Assembly: GCA_024235395.1 (NCBI GenBank)
Contig: JACKMK010000003.1
Span: 930,001 to 994,000 of the forward strand
Length of the DNA: 64,000 nt
Reading direction: 5' to 3'
From: Chromatiaceae bacterium
GTDB lineage: Bacteria > Pseudomonadota > Gammaproteobacteria > Chromatiales > Chromatiaceae
Position numbers and translations under genes: made by a program. Under the pieces are notes generated by a model, which ran no database searches, was not told the origin of the DNA, and saw only the letters and a list, made by a program, of their open reading frames with translations. Below are positions 37,116-45,888 of the stretch, in pieces. Numbering within the stretch: position 1 is the stretch's first letter; every line of letters begins with the position of its first letter.

Positions 37116-37889
37116 ATGCGTGACATCCATATCTCGATCGTCAGCCACGGACAGGCCCGCTATCTTGACGGCCTATTCGCCCAGTTGGCGGCCATGCCGT
37201 CGGTCGCACGTGCTCAGGTCACGCTGACCTTGAACGTCGCCGAGGTGCTTCCCGCGGCGGTGGATTCGATGCCTTTCCCGGTCAGGGTGCTGCGCAACGC
37301 CCGGCCGCAGGGGTTCGCGCACAATCACAACGTCGCCTTTCGTGAGCCACCCGTCCCGGCCGAACAGCAGTACTTCGTCGTACTGAATCCGGATGTGGAA
37401 CTGCGCGGTGATCTGTTCGCCGGACTGGCCGACCGGTTGCGGGACACGCCCGAGGTCGGCGTGATTGCGCCACAGGTGTTGGCGGCCGACGGTGCGCGTG
37501 AAGACAGTGCGCGCTATCTGCCGACCCCGTCGCGGCTGGTGGCGAAACTCTTTGGCCGCCGTGGCGCCTGGCCGGTCGAGGTCGACGACCGACCCTTCCA
37601 GCCCGACTGGGTGGCCGGCATGTGCATGCTGTTCCCCCGGCAGGCGTTTGCCGAGGTCGATGGTTTCGACACGCGCTATCACCTGTACTATGAAGACGTC
37701 GATATCTGCAGCCGTCTGTGGCTGTCGGGTTATACGGTTATGGTCGATCCACGGTTTTCCATCATTCACGCGGCACAACGCAGCAGTCACCGCAATCTGC
37801 GCTATGCGCGTTGGCATCTGCAAAGCATGTTGCGATTCTTCCGTTCGGGTGTGTACCGGAAGGCCCGTGCCCTGCACGGTCGACGCTGA
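37116..37889 (+). CDS. Glycosyltransferase family 2, rhamnosyltransferase-like
   Basis: 257 residues from the ATG at 37116; an in-frame ATG 21 codons upstream is less likely. Motifs are ISIVSHGQARYL at the start, FVVLNPDVELR (metal-binding acidic site), GMCMLFPRQAFAEVDGFD and YYEDVDICSRLW, as in WbbL-like rhamnosyltransferases. It acts in the cytoplasm on an undecaprenyl-linked glycan. It starts a run of envelope genes on the plus strand that goes on to waaA. Confidence 0.9.
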   Translation: MRDIHISIVSHGQARYLDGLFAQLAAMPSVARAQVTLTLNVAEVLPAAVDSMPFPVRVLRNARPQGFAHNHNVAFREPPVPAEQQYFVVLNPDVELRGDLFAGLADRLRDTPEVGVIAPQVLAADGAREDSARYLPTPSRLVAKLFGRRGAWPVEVDDRPFQPDWVAGMCMLFPRQAFAEVDGFDTRYHLYYEDVDICSRLWLSGYTVMVDPRFSIIHAAQRSSHRNLRYARWHLQSMLRFFRSGVYRKARALHGRR

Positions 37890-37927
37890 GCGATGGGCAC
37901 CACGGTTCGACATAGAGATCGCGGGCG

Positions 37928-38899
37928 ATGCACATCCTGGTGACGGGCGCCAGCGGTTTCATCGGCGGCCACCTGGTGCAGCGGCTGCTGCAGGATGGCC
38001 ACCGGGTGGTCTGCGCGATCCGCCGTGGCGGCGCCGTGCCGGACACCCTGTTGAACCGGGGTGCGACGACGGTCGAGATCGACGACCTGGCCGACGAGGT
38101 CGGCTGGCAGGACAAACTCGACGGTACCGATGCAGTGGTGCACCTGGCGGCGCGCGTGCACGTCATGCGTGACCGCGCCGCGGATCCCCGGTCGCTGTAC
38201 GAGCGGGTGAATGTGCAGGGTACCTTGCGCTTCGCCGAGGCCGCCGTGGCAGCGGGTGTGCGACGGTTCGTGTACGTCAGTACGATCAAGGTCAACGGCG
38301 AGCACACGAGTGGCCAGCCGTTCCGCGCCGACGACGTGCCCGCGCCAGCCGACGCCTATGCACGATCGAAACATCTCGCCGAACAGGCACTGCTGCGTCT
38401 CGCGGCATCATCTGCAACGGAGTTCGTCGTGGTCCGCCCACCGTTGGTGTACGGGCCCGGCGCCAAAGGCAACTTCGGTCGGCTCGTGCGACTGGTGGCC
38501 CGTTGCCTGCCGCTGCCGTTTGCCGGCCTGCACAACCGACGCAGCATGGTCTCGGTCGTCAATCTGGTCGATTTCCTCGTCACCTGCCTGAATCATCCGC
38601 GGGCCGCCGGCGAGGTTTTTCTGATCGCCGACGGCACTGATTGGTCGACGCCCGAATTGGTCGCCGCGATCGCCTCCGAGCTGGGCTGCCGCCCGCGCCT
38701 GTTTCGTGTGCCGACAGCTGTACTGATGGCCGCCGCGTCGCTGTTGGGCCAGCGCGCGCCGATGCGCCGCCTGTGCGAATCCCTGCAGGTCGACACCGCG
38801 AAAAACCGCCGGCTGCTGCATTGGACGCCGGTGGAGTCCGGCGCCGACGCCGTGGCGCATGCGGTGCACCCGACGAAAGGCGGTGCGGCCGATGCCTGA
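37928..38899 (+). CDS. WbpV-like nucleotide-sugar 4-epimerase/4-ketoreductase (SDR)
   Basis: A 323-residue extended SDR enzyme. NAD(P)-binding HILVTGASGFIGGHL is at the N-terminus; the catalytic residues are in FVYVSTIKVNGE (Ser/Thr) and DAYARSKHLAEQAL (Tyr-x3-Lys). It resembles WbpV/WbfT-type enzymes that reduce the 4-keto sugar made by a WbpM-type dehydratase to UDP-QuiNAc or UDP-FucNAc. That dehydratase is at 3.8-5.7 kb in this window and a WbpL-like transferase overlaps it directly, so the three-part pathway is well supported by context; the exact sugar is not. Confidence 0.86.
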   Translation: MHILVTGASGFIGGHLVQRLLQDGHRVVCAIRRGGAVPDTLLNRGATTVEIDDLADEVGWQDKLDGTDAVVHLAARVHVMRDRAADPRSLYERVNVQGTLRFAEAAVAAGVRRFVYVSTIKVNGEHTSGQPFRADDVPAPADAYARSKHLAEQALLRLAASSATEFVVVRPPLVYGPGAKGNFGRLVRLVARCLPLPFAGLHNRRSMVSVVNLVDFLVTCLNHPRAAGEVFLIADGTDWSTPELVAAIASELGCRPRLFRVPTAVLMAAASLLGQRAPMRRLCESLQVDTAKNRRLLHWTPVESGADAVAHAVHPTKGGAADA

Positions 38900-39899
38900 A
38901 CTGGTTGTTGTGCTGGTTGCGTTCCTGTCGGCGGTAGTCGTCACGGGCCTGGTACGCCGCTACGCTCTGGCCCGCGATCTGCTCGACGTGCCGAATGCCC
39001 GCAGTTCGCACGGGGTGTCAACGCCGCGTGGTGGTGGCTTGGCGATCGTCGCGAGTTTTAGCGTGTTCGTGGTGCTGTACGGTCTGAACGGCGGCCTGGC
39101 GCTCGCGTTGTTGCCCCCGGTGCTGGGCGTGGCGGTGGTGGGATTCTGGGACGACCACAGCGACCTCCCGGCCCGGGTGCGCATCCTCGCGCATCTCGCG
39201 GCGATCGCCTGGGCGTCATACTGGCTGGGCGACGCATTGGTTGTGCCCTGGCCGTTCGGCGGCCCACTCGATGGCTGGCCAGTGCGGCTGTTCGCAGTGG
39301 TCGCACTGGTATGGTTTCTCAACCTGTTCAATTTCATGGACGGCATCGATGGCCTCGCCGCCGGTGAGGCGGCATTCGTCGCCCTGGCCGGCGCCTGGTT
39401 TGCGGCCGGGGCCGGACAGGCGCAGATCGCGATGCTGCTGCTGATCCTCGGTGCCGCATCGCTCGGGTTCCTGGCCTGGAACTGGCCACCGGCGAAGATC
39501 TTCATGGGCGACGTGGGCAGTGGCTTCCTCGGTGCGGCATTGGGCCTGAGCGGTTACGCGTCCTCGCTCGAAGACGCCTCGCTGGTATGGCCCTGGGTGA
39601 TCCTGGTCGCAGTGTTCGTCAGCGACGCGACACTGACGCTGTTACGCCGCGTTGCGCGCGGTGAACGCTGGTTCGAAGCGCATCGCAGCCACGCCTATCA
39701 ACAGGCGTCGCGGCGTTGGGGGCATCGGCGGGTCACGCTCGCAGTGCTGTCGATCGACCTTGCATGGCTGCTGCCGCTGGCCTGGATCGCGCAGACGATG
39801 CCGCAGCAGGGGCTATGGATCGCGTTGCTTGCCTATATGCCTCCGATCGTTCTGGCGCTAAGGTTTGGCGCAGGGATAACGGAGGATGTTAGGCGGTGA
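38892..39899 (+). CDS. WbpL/WecA-family undecaprenyl-phosphate sugar-1-phosphate transferase
   Basis: 335 residues from the ATG at 38892, overlapping the previous stop by 8 bp. About ten membrane helices. DVPNARSSHGVSTPRGGG, GFWDDHSDLPARVR, NLFNFMDGIDGLA and KIFMGDVGSGFLG are the conserved catalytic and metal-binding loops of the GlcNAc-1-P transferase family, and a late EAHRSHAYQ His motif recalls WbpL. It starts glycan synthesis by moving an N-acetyl-hexosamine-1-phosphate, here probably QuiNAc- or FucNAc-like, to undecaprenyl phosphate at the inner membrane. Confidence 0.93.
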   Translation: MPELVVVLVAFLSAVVVTGLVRRYALARDLLDVPNARSSHGVSTPRGGGLAIVASFSVFVVLYGLNGGLALALLPPVLGVAVVGFWDDHSDLPARVRILAHLAAIAWASYWLGDALVVPWPFGGPLDGWPVRLFAVVALVWFLNLFNFMDGIDGLAAGEAAFVALAGAWFAAGAGQAQIAMLLLILGAASLGFLAWNWPPAKIFMGDVGSGFLGAALGLSGYASSLEDASLVWPWVILVAVFVSDATLTLLRRVARGERWFEAHRSHAYQQASRRWGHRRVTLAVLSIDLAWLLPLAWIAQTMPQQGLWIALLAYMPPIVLALRFGAGITEDVRR

Positions 39900-39980
39900 T
39901 GCAGCGCGCAGCAGATTGCAACCCTGTACCGGTTGGCGTCGTCGATATCGTGTCGAACGCATTTTTTGCGGGGGCCGTGC

Positions 39981-41744
39981 ATGCCTGAGCAGATTTCCGA
40001 CCGGCAGATGAGCAGCCGGGAGCTGTATCGCAGACTGCTGCATCATGTACGCCCGTATTGGAAACAGTTTTCGGCCGGGATCGTCTTCATGGTGCTGCTC
40101 GCACTGACCGAGCCGGCTATACCCTATTTTCTGAAGCCGTTGCTGGACGGCACCTTCGTCGAACGCGACCCGCAGTTCCTGTTCTGGTCGCCGATTCTGC
40201 TGTTGGTGTTGTTCCTGGTACGCGGCAGCTGCAACCTCGCGAGCCAGGCGGCGTTCGCGTGGGTCTCCGGCAAGCTGGTACTGGATCTGCGCCGCCGAAT
40301 GTTCGAGCGCATCCTGGGCCTGCCGACCAGCTACTACGATGCGCATGCGAGTGGCCTGATCATCGCGAAGGTCACGCACAACGTGACCCAGGTGACGGCA
40401 GCGGCCACCAAGGTGCTGATGATCCTGGTGCGTGACTCGGTCGTCGTGGTCGGGCTGATCGGCTACATGCTGTATCTCAACTGGCAGTTCACGCTGTTGG
40501 TGTTCGTGTTGTTCCCGGTGTTGATCCTCGCGGTGCGCCTGCTTGCCAAGCGCCTGCGGATGTTGAGCCGTCGTACCCAGTCCTCGATGGGCGAGATCAC
40601 CCACGTGCTGGGTGAGGCGGTGCGCGGGCACAAGGTGATCAAGGTGTTCGGCGGTAGTGATCTCGAGCTGCGACGATTCCTGCAGCAGGCCAACTGGATC
40701 CGGCGTTATCAATTCAAGACCAAGATCGCGGACGGCGCCGGCGAACCGCTGGTCGAGGCGATCGCCGCGCTGATGATGGCGATCCTGATCTATTTCGGCA
40801 CCGGGCAGATGGGGCACGAGCCGATGACCGTGGGCGCCTTCGTCTCGTTCCTCGCGGCACTCGGTCTGTTGTTCTCGCCGATCAAGCGCCTGGTCGGTGT
40901 GAACCAGCCACTGCAGAGCGGACTGGCCGGTGCCGAGAGCGTATTCGACCTGATCGACCAGGAACCCGAAGCGGATACCGGGCAGCGGGTCGTCGACCGC
41001 GTGAAGGGCGACCTGGCGTTCGTCGACGTGACGTTTCGTTATCCGAGTGCCAGGGACGATGCCTTGAGCCGGGTGTCCTTCACGATAGCACCGGGCACCA
41101 CCACCGCGCTGGTCGGTCCTTCGGGCAGCGGCAAGACGACGATCGCCTCGCTGGTGCCGCGTTTCTACGAGGTCGGGGGTGGCACCATCCTGCTCGACGG
41201 TATCGACGTGCGCGAATTGACGCTCGTCAGCCTGCGCAATCAGATCTCCTACGTCGGCCAGGAATCGGTGCTGTTCAACGACAGCGTCGCGGCGAACATC
41301 GCGTATGGAAGCGAGTCGCGCGCATCGCGCGCCGCGATCGAGGACGCCGCCCGCGCGGCCTACGCGCTGGACTTCATCAACCATCTGCCGGACGGTTTCG
41401 ACACTATCGTGGGCGAGGACGGCGTGCTGCTGTCCGGTGGCCAGCGGCAGCGCATCGCCATAGCACGTGCACTGCTCAAGGATGCGCCGGTGTTGATCCT
41501 CGACGAGGCGACCTCGGCGCTGGATACCGAGTCGGAACGCTACGTACAGTCCGCGCTGCGCAACCTCACTCGCGATCGCACGACCCTGGTCATCGCGCAC
41601 CGCCTTTCGACCATAGTGCATGCCGATCAGATCCTGGTGATCAGCGGTGGGCGCATCGTCGAGCAGGGCAGTCACGACGCGCTGATCGCCGCTGGAGGAC
41701 AGTACAGCGTGCTGTACGAGACCCAGTTCGTGCAGGGCCAATGA
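39981..41744 (+). CDS. msbA: MsbA, lipid A-core flippase ABC transporter
   Basis: 587 residues from the ATG at 39981, the usual MsbA size. Six membrane helices in residues ~20-300, then an ATPase with Walker A GPSGSGKTT, Q-loop SYVGQESVLFNDSV, signature LLSGGQRQRIAIARAL and Walker B VLILDEATSALD. MsbA flips lipid A-core to the periplasmic leaflet. The ATGA overlap with waaA, and the envelope setting, favour MsbA over a generic exporter. Confidence 0.93.
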   Translation: MPEQISDRQMSSRELYRRLLHHVRPYWKQFSAGIVFMVLLALTEPAIPYFLKPLLDGTFVERDPQFLFWSPILLLVLFLVRGSCNLASQAAFAWVSGKLVLDLRRRMFERILGLPTSYYDAHASGLIIAKVTHNVTQVTAAATKVLMILVRDSVVVVGLIGYMLYLNWQFTLLVFVLFPVLILAVRLLAKRLRMLSRRTQSSMGEITHVLGEAVRGHKVIKVFGGSDLELRRFLQQANWIRRYQFKTKIADGAGEPLVEAIAALMMAILIYFGTGQMGHEPMTVGAFVSFLAALGLLFSPIKRLVGVNQPLQSGLAGAESVFDLIDQEPEADTGQRVVDRVKGDLAFVDVTFRYPSARDDALSRVSFTIAPGTTTALVGPSGSGKTTIASLVPRFYEVGGGTILLDGIDVRELTLVSLRNQISYVGQESVLFNDSVAANIAYGSESRASRAAIEDAARAAYALDFINHLPDGFDTIVGEDGVLLSGGQRQRIAIARALLKDAPVLILDEATSALDTESERYVQSALRNLTRDRTTLVIAHRLSTIVHADQILVISGGRIVEQGSHDALIAAGGQYSVLYETQFVQGQ

Positions 41745-42997
41745 TGCGCCGGCTCTACACCCTGCTGCTCTACCCGCTGTTTCCGCTGGTGCTGTTGCGG
41801 CTGCTGTGGCGCAGCCTGCGCGCGCCGGGATACCGCCGGCGCTGGCTCGAGCGACTGGGCTGGTTCACCCCGCCAACCAGCTGGGGTGGCCTGTGGGTGC
41901 ACGCAGTGTCGGTTGGCGAGGTGCAGGCGGTGCTGCCGGCGATCCGCCAGATCCTCGCCGACACACCCACATTGCCGGTCACGGTCACGACCACGACCCC
42001 GACAGGATCCGCGCGGGTGCGCGAACAGCTTGGCGAGCAGGTCTTCCATGTGTACTTCCCCTACGATCTGCCGTTCGCACTGACCGGGTTCATCCGCCGT
42101 GTCAGGCCGCGCGTGCTGCTGATGGTGGAGACCGAGATCTGGCCGAATCTGTTGCACCACTGCCGGCGCCATGGGATCTACACGTTGCTGGGCAATGCGC
42201 GACTTTCTGCCAAGTCGGCCCGCGGCTATGCCCGTCTGGGCGGCTTCGCACGCGAGACCTTCGCGCAGATCGACTGTGTGGCCGCACAGGATGGCGCAGA
42301 TGCGGCACGTTTCCGCGAGTTGGGGGTTGCGCCCGAACGTGTGCATGTCACCGGCAGTATCAAGTTCGACATGCGGATACCGGCAAGCCTGGAGGAACGC
42401 GTCGAGGTGCTGCGTCGCGACTGGGGCGGGCGACCGGTGTGGATAGCCGGCAGTACCCACGAAGGTGAAGAGGAGCAGATCCTGGTCGCGCATCGCCAGG
42501 TGTTGCAACGCAATCCCGATGCGCTGCTCGTTCTGGTGCCGCGCCATCCCGAACGCTTCGACCGGGTCGCCGCGCTGTGTCGGCGCGAGGGGATGTCGGT
42601 CACGCGGCGTTCGGACCCGGGCGATTTTGACGCCGACACCCAGGTCTATCTGGGCGACACCATGGGTGAGCTGCCGGCGATGCTGGGATCGGCCGACGTG
42701 GCGTTCATCGGCGGCAGCCTGGTCAAGATCGGCGGTCACAACATGTTGGAGGCGGCCGCGCAGGGCGTCGCGGTGTGCTTCGGGCCGCACGTGTTCAATT
42801 TCGCGGCGATCAGCCAGCTGTTGCTGGAGGCCGCTGCGGCGCGGCAGGTCGCGAATGCGGCCGAGCTCGCGGATCAGGTCAGCGCGTGGTTCGCCGATGC
42901 CAGCAAGCGCGCCGAGGCGGGCGAGAACGGGCGCGCGGTCGTCGCGCGCAACCGTGGCGCACTGAACCGCCTGCTCAAGTTGATTCCACTGCCCTGA
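41741..42997 (+). CDS. waaA: WaaA (KdtA), Kdo transferase
   Basis: A 418-residue GT30 enzyme with one N-terminal membrane anchor. WVHAVSVGEVQA contains the catalytic Glu; MVETEIWPNLL, LGNARLSAKSARGY and GSIKFDMRIP are hallmark blocks, as is VAFIGGSLVKIGGHNMLE near the nucleotide-binding region. It adds Kdo from CMP-Kdo to the lipid A precursor. The gene overlaps msbA by 4 bp; such msbA-waaA clusters occur in several gammaproteobacteria. Confidence 0.95.
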   Translation: MMRRLYTLLLYPLFPLVLLRLLWRSLRAPGYRRRWLERLGWFTPPTSWGGLWVHAVSVGEVQAVLPAIRQILADTPTLPVTVTTTTPTGSARVREQLGEQVFHVYFPYDLPFALTGFIRRVRPRVLLMVETEIWPNLLHHCRRHGIYTLLGNARLSAKSARGYARLGGFARETFAQIDCVAAQDGADAARFRELGVAPERVHVTGSIKFDMRIPASLEERVEVLRRDWGGRPVWIAGSTHEGEEEQILVAHRQVLQRNPDALLVLVPRHPERFDRVAALCRREGMSVTRRSDPGDFDADTQVYLGDTMGELPAMLGSADVAFIGGSLVKIGGHNMLEAAAQGVAVCFGPHVFNFAAISQLLLEAAAARQVANAAELADQVSAWFADASKRAEAGENGRAVVARNRGALNRLLKLIPLP

Positions 42998-43227
42998 GGA
43001 TCTTCCCGTCGCGGCTGAAAAAGCCTGCACTGGCGCAGATGCTGTCGGTGCAGATGGAAACTATGCGAACCAGCGCAAGGATTGAGAATCTTTTTTTCGC
43101 TACTTTGCGATTTTCCCGGCGCTTTTTTATCGCGTCGGATCGCTAAGCGCCACTTGGGCGAGTCGGCGTGGCTTGCCACCGACCGAAGGTCCATGCCGGT
43201 GCAAGGAACGTCGTTGAAGGAGCTCCC

Positions 43228-44622
43228 ATGCTGAAACGCTTTGAATACACCGGCCTGGCTGCGGTGGTTGCGCTGCTGTCGGTACCCGCGGTCGCTGCAC
43301 CGGTCGACGCGACCCAGGCACTGCCTGCGGCCAAACCCGGCGAGTGTTACGCCAAGGTCGTGGTCCCAGCCGAATACAAGACCGAGAACGTCGACGTGAC
43401 CGTGCGCGAGGCCTCGGTGCGCATCGAGACGATTCCGGCGCAGTTCGAGATGGTCGAGGAAAAGGTCCTGGTCCGCGAGGCCGGCAACGAGTTGGTTCCG
43501 GTGCCGGCCGAGTACGAGACCGCGGTCGAGTCGGTCGAGTTGTGGCCGGCGCGCAAGATCTGGACGGCCGGACGCAAGAAGAACGCGCCGCCCGCCAGCC
43601 CGGCATTGCTCGCGGCGATCGGCGACAGCGGTATCAAGCTCGAGGAACAGCCGCCGGGCGCCTGCCTGAACGAGTTCTTCACGCCCGCGCAGTTCAAGGA
43701 CGAGCAGGTCAAGGTGTTGAAGACCGAGGGTTACGAGAAGGTCGAGGTCGAACCGGCGGCCTACGAGATGGTCGAGGAGCAGGTCCTGGTCAAGCAGGCG
43801 AGCAAGAAGGTCGTCGAGGTCCCGGCCGAGTTCGAGACGGTCACTGAGCAGGTACTGGTCGCGCCGGCGACCACCATGTGGAAGGCCGGGCGCGGACCGA
43901 TCCAGCGGATCGACAATTCGACCGGCGAGATCATGTGTCTGGTGGAAGTGCCGGCGAAGTACGAGACGGTCACGCGCAAGGTCATCAAGACCCCGGCGAC
44001 GACCAAAGAGGTCGAGATTCCGGCCGAGTACAAGGTGCAGCAGGTCAGCAAGCTGGTCAAACCGGCGCAGGAACGCCGCATCAAGGTGGAGCCGACCTAC
44101 GCAACGCTGACCAAGCGCGTCAAGGTCGCCGACGAGCGCTATGCCTGGTATCCGGATTGGGAGGAAAAGCCCGCCGGCAATGCGACCGGACACACCGTGT
44201 GCCTGCGTGAGTTCCCGGCAAAGGTCGTCGAGGTCGAGCAGCGTAAGCTGAAGACCGCGGCAACGGTGCGTGAGGTCGAGATCCCGGCCGAGTACAAGAC
44301 GGTCAAGGTCCGCAAGGTCGTGAAGCCGGCAGGTGAGAACCGCATCGAGATCCCGGCGGTCGTCGAGACCGTTGCGAAAAAGGTCAAGGTCAGCGATGAA
44401 CGCCTGGAATGGCGCAGCGTGTTGTGTGAAACGAACATGACCCCGCGCATCATGACCGACCTGCAGCGCGCGCTGCAGGAGGCGGGCTTCGACCCGGGTC
44501 CGGTCGATGGCCAGATCGGTGCACAGACGATGCGCGCCGTGGATGACTTCCAGCGTACCAAAGGCATGGAGCGTGGCGGCCTGACGCTGAGCACGCTCGA
44601 GGCGCTGGGTGTCAAGATCTGA
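43228..44622 (+). CDS. Exported four-module repeat protein with peptidoglycan-binding domain
   Basis: 464 residues from the ATG at 43228, preceded by AAGGAG. A signal peptide (about 1-24) is followed by four modules of ~80 residues beginning near 38, 145, 235 and 325. Each opens with Cys then PAxY/PAxF (for example GECYAKVVVPAEY, GACLNEFFTPAQF) and continues with VEVPAEFETVTEQVLV-like beta strands, and most end with Trp. The C-terminus (about 410-464) is a PG_binding_1 domain: LQRALQEAGFDPGPVDGQIG, then TMRAVDDFQRTKG. It should be periplasmic and bind the cell wall. Function of the repeats is unknown to me. Strong Glu/Lys/Val codon bias leaves a long antisense open frame that is not a gene. 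Confidence 0.85.
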   Translation: MLKRFEYTGLAAVVALLSVPAVAAPVDATQALPAAKPGECYAKVVVPAEYKTENVDVTVREASVRIETIPAQFEMVEEKVLVREAGNELVPVPAEYETAVESVELWPARKIWTAGRKKNAPPASPALLAAIGDSGIKLEEQPPGACLNEFFTPAQFKDEQVKVLKTEGYEKVEVEPAAYEMVEEQVLVKQASKKVVEVPAEFETVTEQVLVAPATTMWKAGRGPIQRIDNSTGEIMCLVEVPAKYETVTRKVIKTPATTKEVEIPAEYKVQQVSKLVKPAQERRIKVEPTYATLTKRVKVADERYAWYPDWEEKPAGNATGHTVCLREFPAKVVEVEQRKLKTAATVREVEIPAEYKTVKVRKVVKPAGENRIEIPAVVETVAKKVKVSDERLEWRSVLCETNMTPRIMTDLQRALQEAGFDPGPVDGQIGAQTMRAVDDFQRTKGMERGGLTLSTLEALGVKI

Positions 44623-44694
44623 GGCGTGAGCCAAACCGGTGTTGTCGCGCGGGCGTACCCTCGGGTGCGCCCGCTGCGTCTCTGCCGGCAGCGG

Positions 44695-45015
44695 TCAATA
44701 GGTCGGCATGGTCGGATCGACCTCGCGCGCCCAGGCGGCAACCCCGCCGGCCAGGTTGATCACATCGCCGAAGCCCTGGTAGTCGAGGTACATCGCCACC
44801 TGGCGGCTGCGGATCCCGTGATGGCAGATCACCACTGTTGCGCGATCCGGGTCGAGCGCGTTCAGTGAGGCCGGCAGTTGGCCCATCGGAATCAATTGTG
44901 AACCCTCGATGCGACAGACGCGGAACTCCCAGGGTTCACGTACGTCGAGCAATAGCGGTTCGTCGTCGGAGTGCGCCAGATAGTCGCGCAGCTCAGCCGC
45001 GCTCAGGTCACGCAT
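44695..45015 (-). CDS. Rhodanese-like protein
   Basis: 106 residues from the ATG at 45015, a single rhodanese domain. LLLDVREPWEFRVCRI is the conserved entry motif and VVICHHGIRSRQVAMYL holds the active-site Cys loop. Such short enzymes carry persulfide sulfur or phosphate-like groups in the cytoplasm. It begins 10 bp after the PIMT-like gene. In many proteobacteria a PIMT-rhodanese pair precedes tolC; here no tolC follows. Confidence 0.9.
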   Translation of the reverse strand: MRDLSAAELRDYLAHSDDEPLLLDVREPWEFRVCRIEGSQLIPMGQLPASLNALDPDRATVVICHHGIRSRQVAMYLDYQGFGDVINLAGGVAAWAREVDPTMPTY

Positions 45016-45025
45016 CGGAGCCGTG

Positions 45026-45688
45026 TCAGAACACGAAATGATCGGCTTGGGGCGCGTTTTCCAGGGCCGGCAGCACGGTCTCGAACAACGACTGCCTCCA
45101 CAGTTCGCCATCGTCGTTGCGGCTGATCAGTATCGCCGTCATCGCCGGTGCCTCGCCGACCACGACGAACATCCGGCCGTGCGCCGCGAGCAGTGGCTCG
45201 AGGTAATCGGGATAGGTCGGCAGCGAGCCGGTGACCGCGATGACCTGGAAGCTGGCCGGTGCAAGGCTTGCGTGCAGGCCATCGCCGGCGACCAGCTCGA
45301 CGTTCTTCACCGCCAGTGCGGCAAGGCGCTTGGCCGCGGCCTCGCTGAGCGCGGGACTGATCTCATAGCTGGTGACGACGCCACCGAGGTGGGCCAGGCA
45401 TGCCGTGACGAAGCCGCTGCCGGTACCGATCTCGAGCACGTTGTCGCCCGGCCGGACATCGAGCGCCTGAAGCATGCGTGCCTCGAGTACCGGTTTCATC
45501 ATCTGCTGACCCTCGCCTATCGGGACAGCGATGTCGGCGAACGCCAGGCCGCGATATTCCTCGCCGACAAAGCGCTCGCGCGGGACCTTTTCGAATGCGT
45601 TCAATACACGCTCGTCGATCACCTCCCACGGGCGGATCTGCTGGGCGATCATGTTGAAGCGGGCGGTTTCGAGGTCGTTGGCGAGCAT
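45026..45688 (-). CDS. Protein-L-isoaspartate O-methyltransferase-like protein
   Basis: 220 residues from the ATG at 45688. MIAQQIRPWEVID at the start and MMKPVLEARMLQALDV with VLEIGTGSGFVTACLA (SAM loop) place it in the PIMT/Pcm family. It belongs to the divergent branch found beside rhodanese genes rather than to classical Pcm, so repair of isoaspartyl residues is likely but not certain. It is the first gene of a two-gene operon. Confidence 0.88.
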   Translation of the reverse strand: MLANDLETARFNMIAQQIRPWEVIDERVLNAFEKVPRERFVGEEYRGLAFADIAVPIGEGQQMMKPVLEARMLQALDVRPGDNVLEIGTGSGFVTACLAHLGGVVTSYEISPALSEAAAKRLAALAVKNVELVAGDGLHASLAPASFQVIAVTGSLPTYPDYLEPLLAAHGRMFVVVGEAPAMTAILISRNDDGELWRQSLFETVLPALENAPQADHFVF

Positions 45689-45831
45689 CCGGTTCTCCGT
45701 GCAGGGGCTGCGGCACTGACGTTGGGACGCTAGCCTAAGCGCTGCGCGGTAATGGGGCAAGTGATTGAAGCCCATCATTTTTCTGCGCAACCATGAAGGC
45801 CCTTAATGACCGGCCCTTGAGTGACAGGACA

Positions 45832-45849
45832 GCCGGGGTTGCCCCCGGC
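45832..45849 (-). terminator. GC hairpin after the peroxiredoxin gene
   Basis: GCCGGGG and CCCCGGC pair over 7 bp with a 4-base loop, about 40 bp after the peroxiredoxin stop. No T-tract is seen on either side. Confidence 0.4.
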
Positions 45850-45888
45850 CGTCCAACGGTCAGCGAATGGCGGCTGCGCCAGCGCCGA

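Noticed and set aside
39858..41741. Long minus-strand frame opposite msbA, and similar ones opposite the dehydratase, waaA and 59.5-61.3 kb genes
   Set aside because: High GC at third codon positions leaves antisense frames open; none shows a domain or ribosome site, and each sense gene is clearly conserved.
42874..44634. A ~586-codon open frame on the minus strand opposite the repeat protein
   Set aside because: It is an antisense by-product of repeated GTC/GAG/AAG codons; the plus-strand protein has a signal peptide, modules and a PG_binding domain, while the antisense product is low-complexity.
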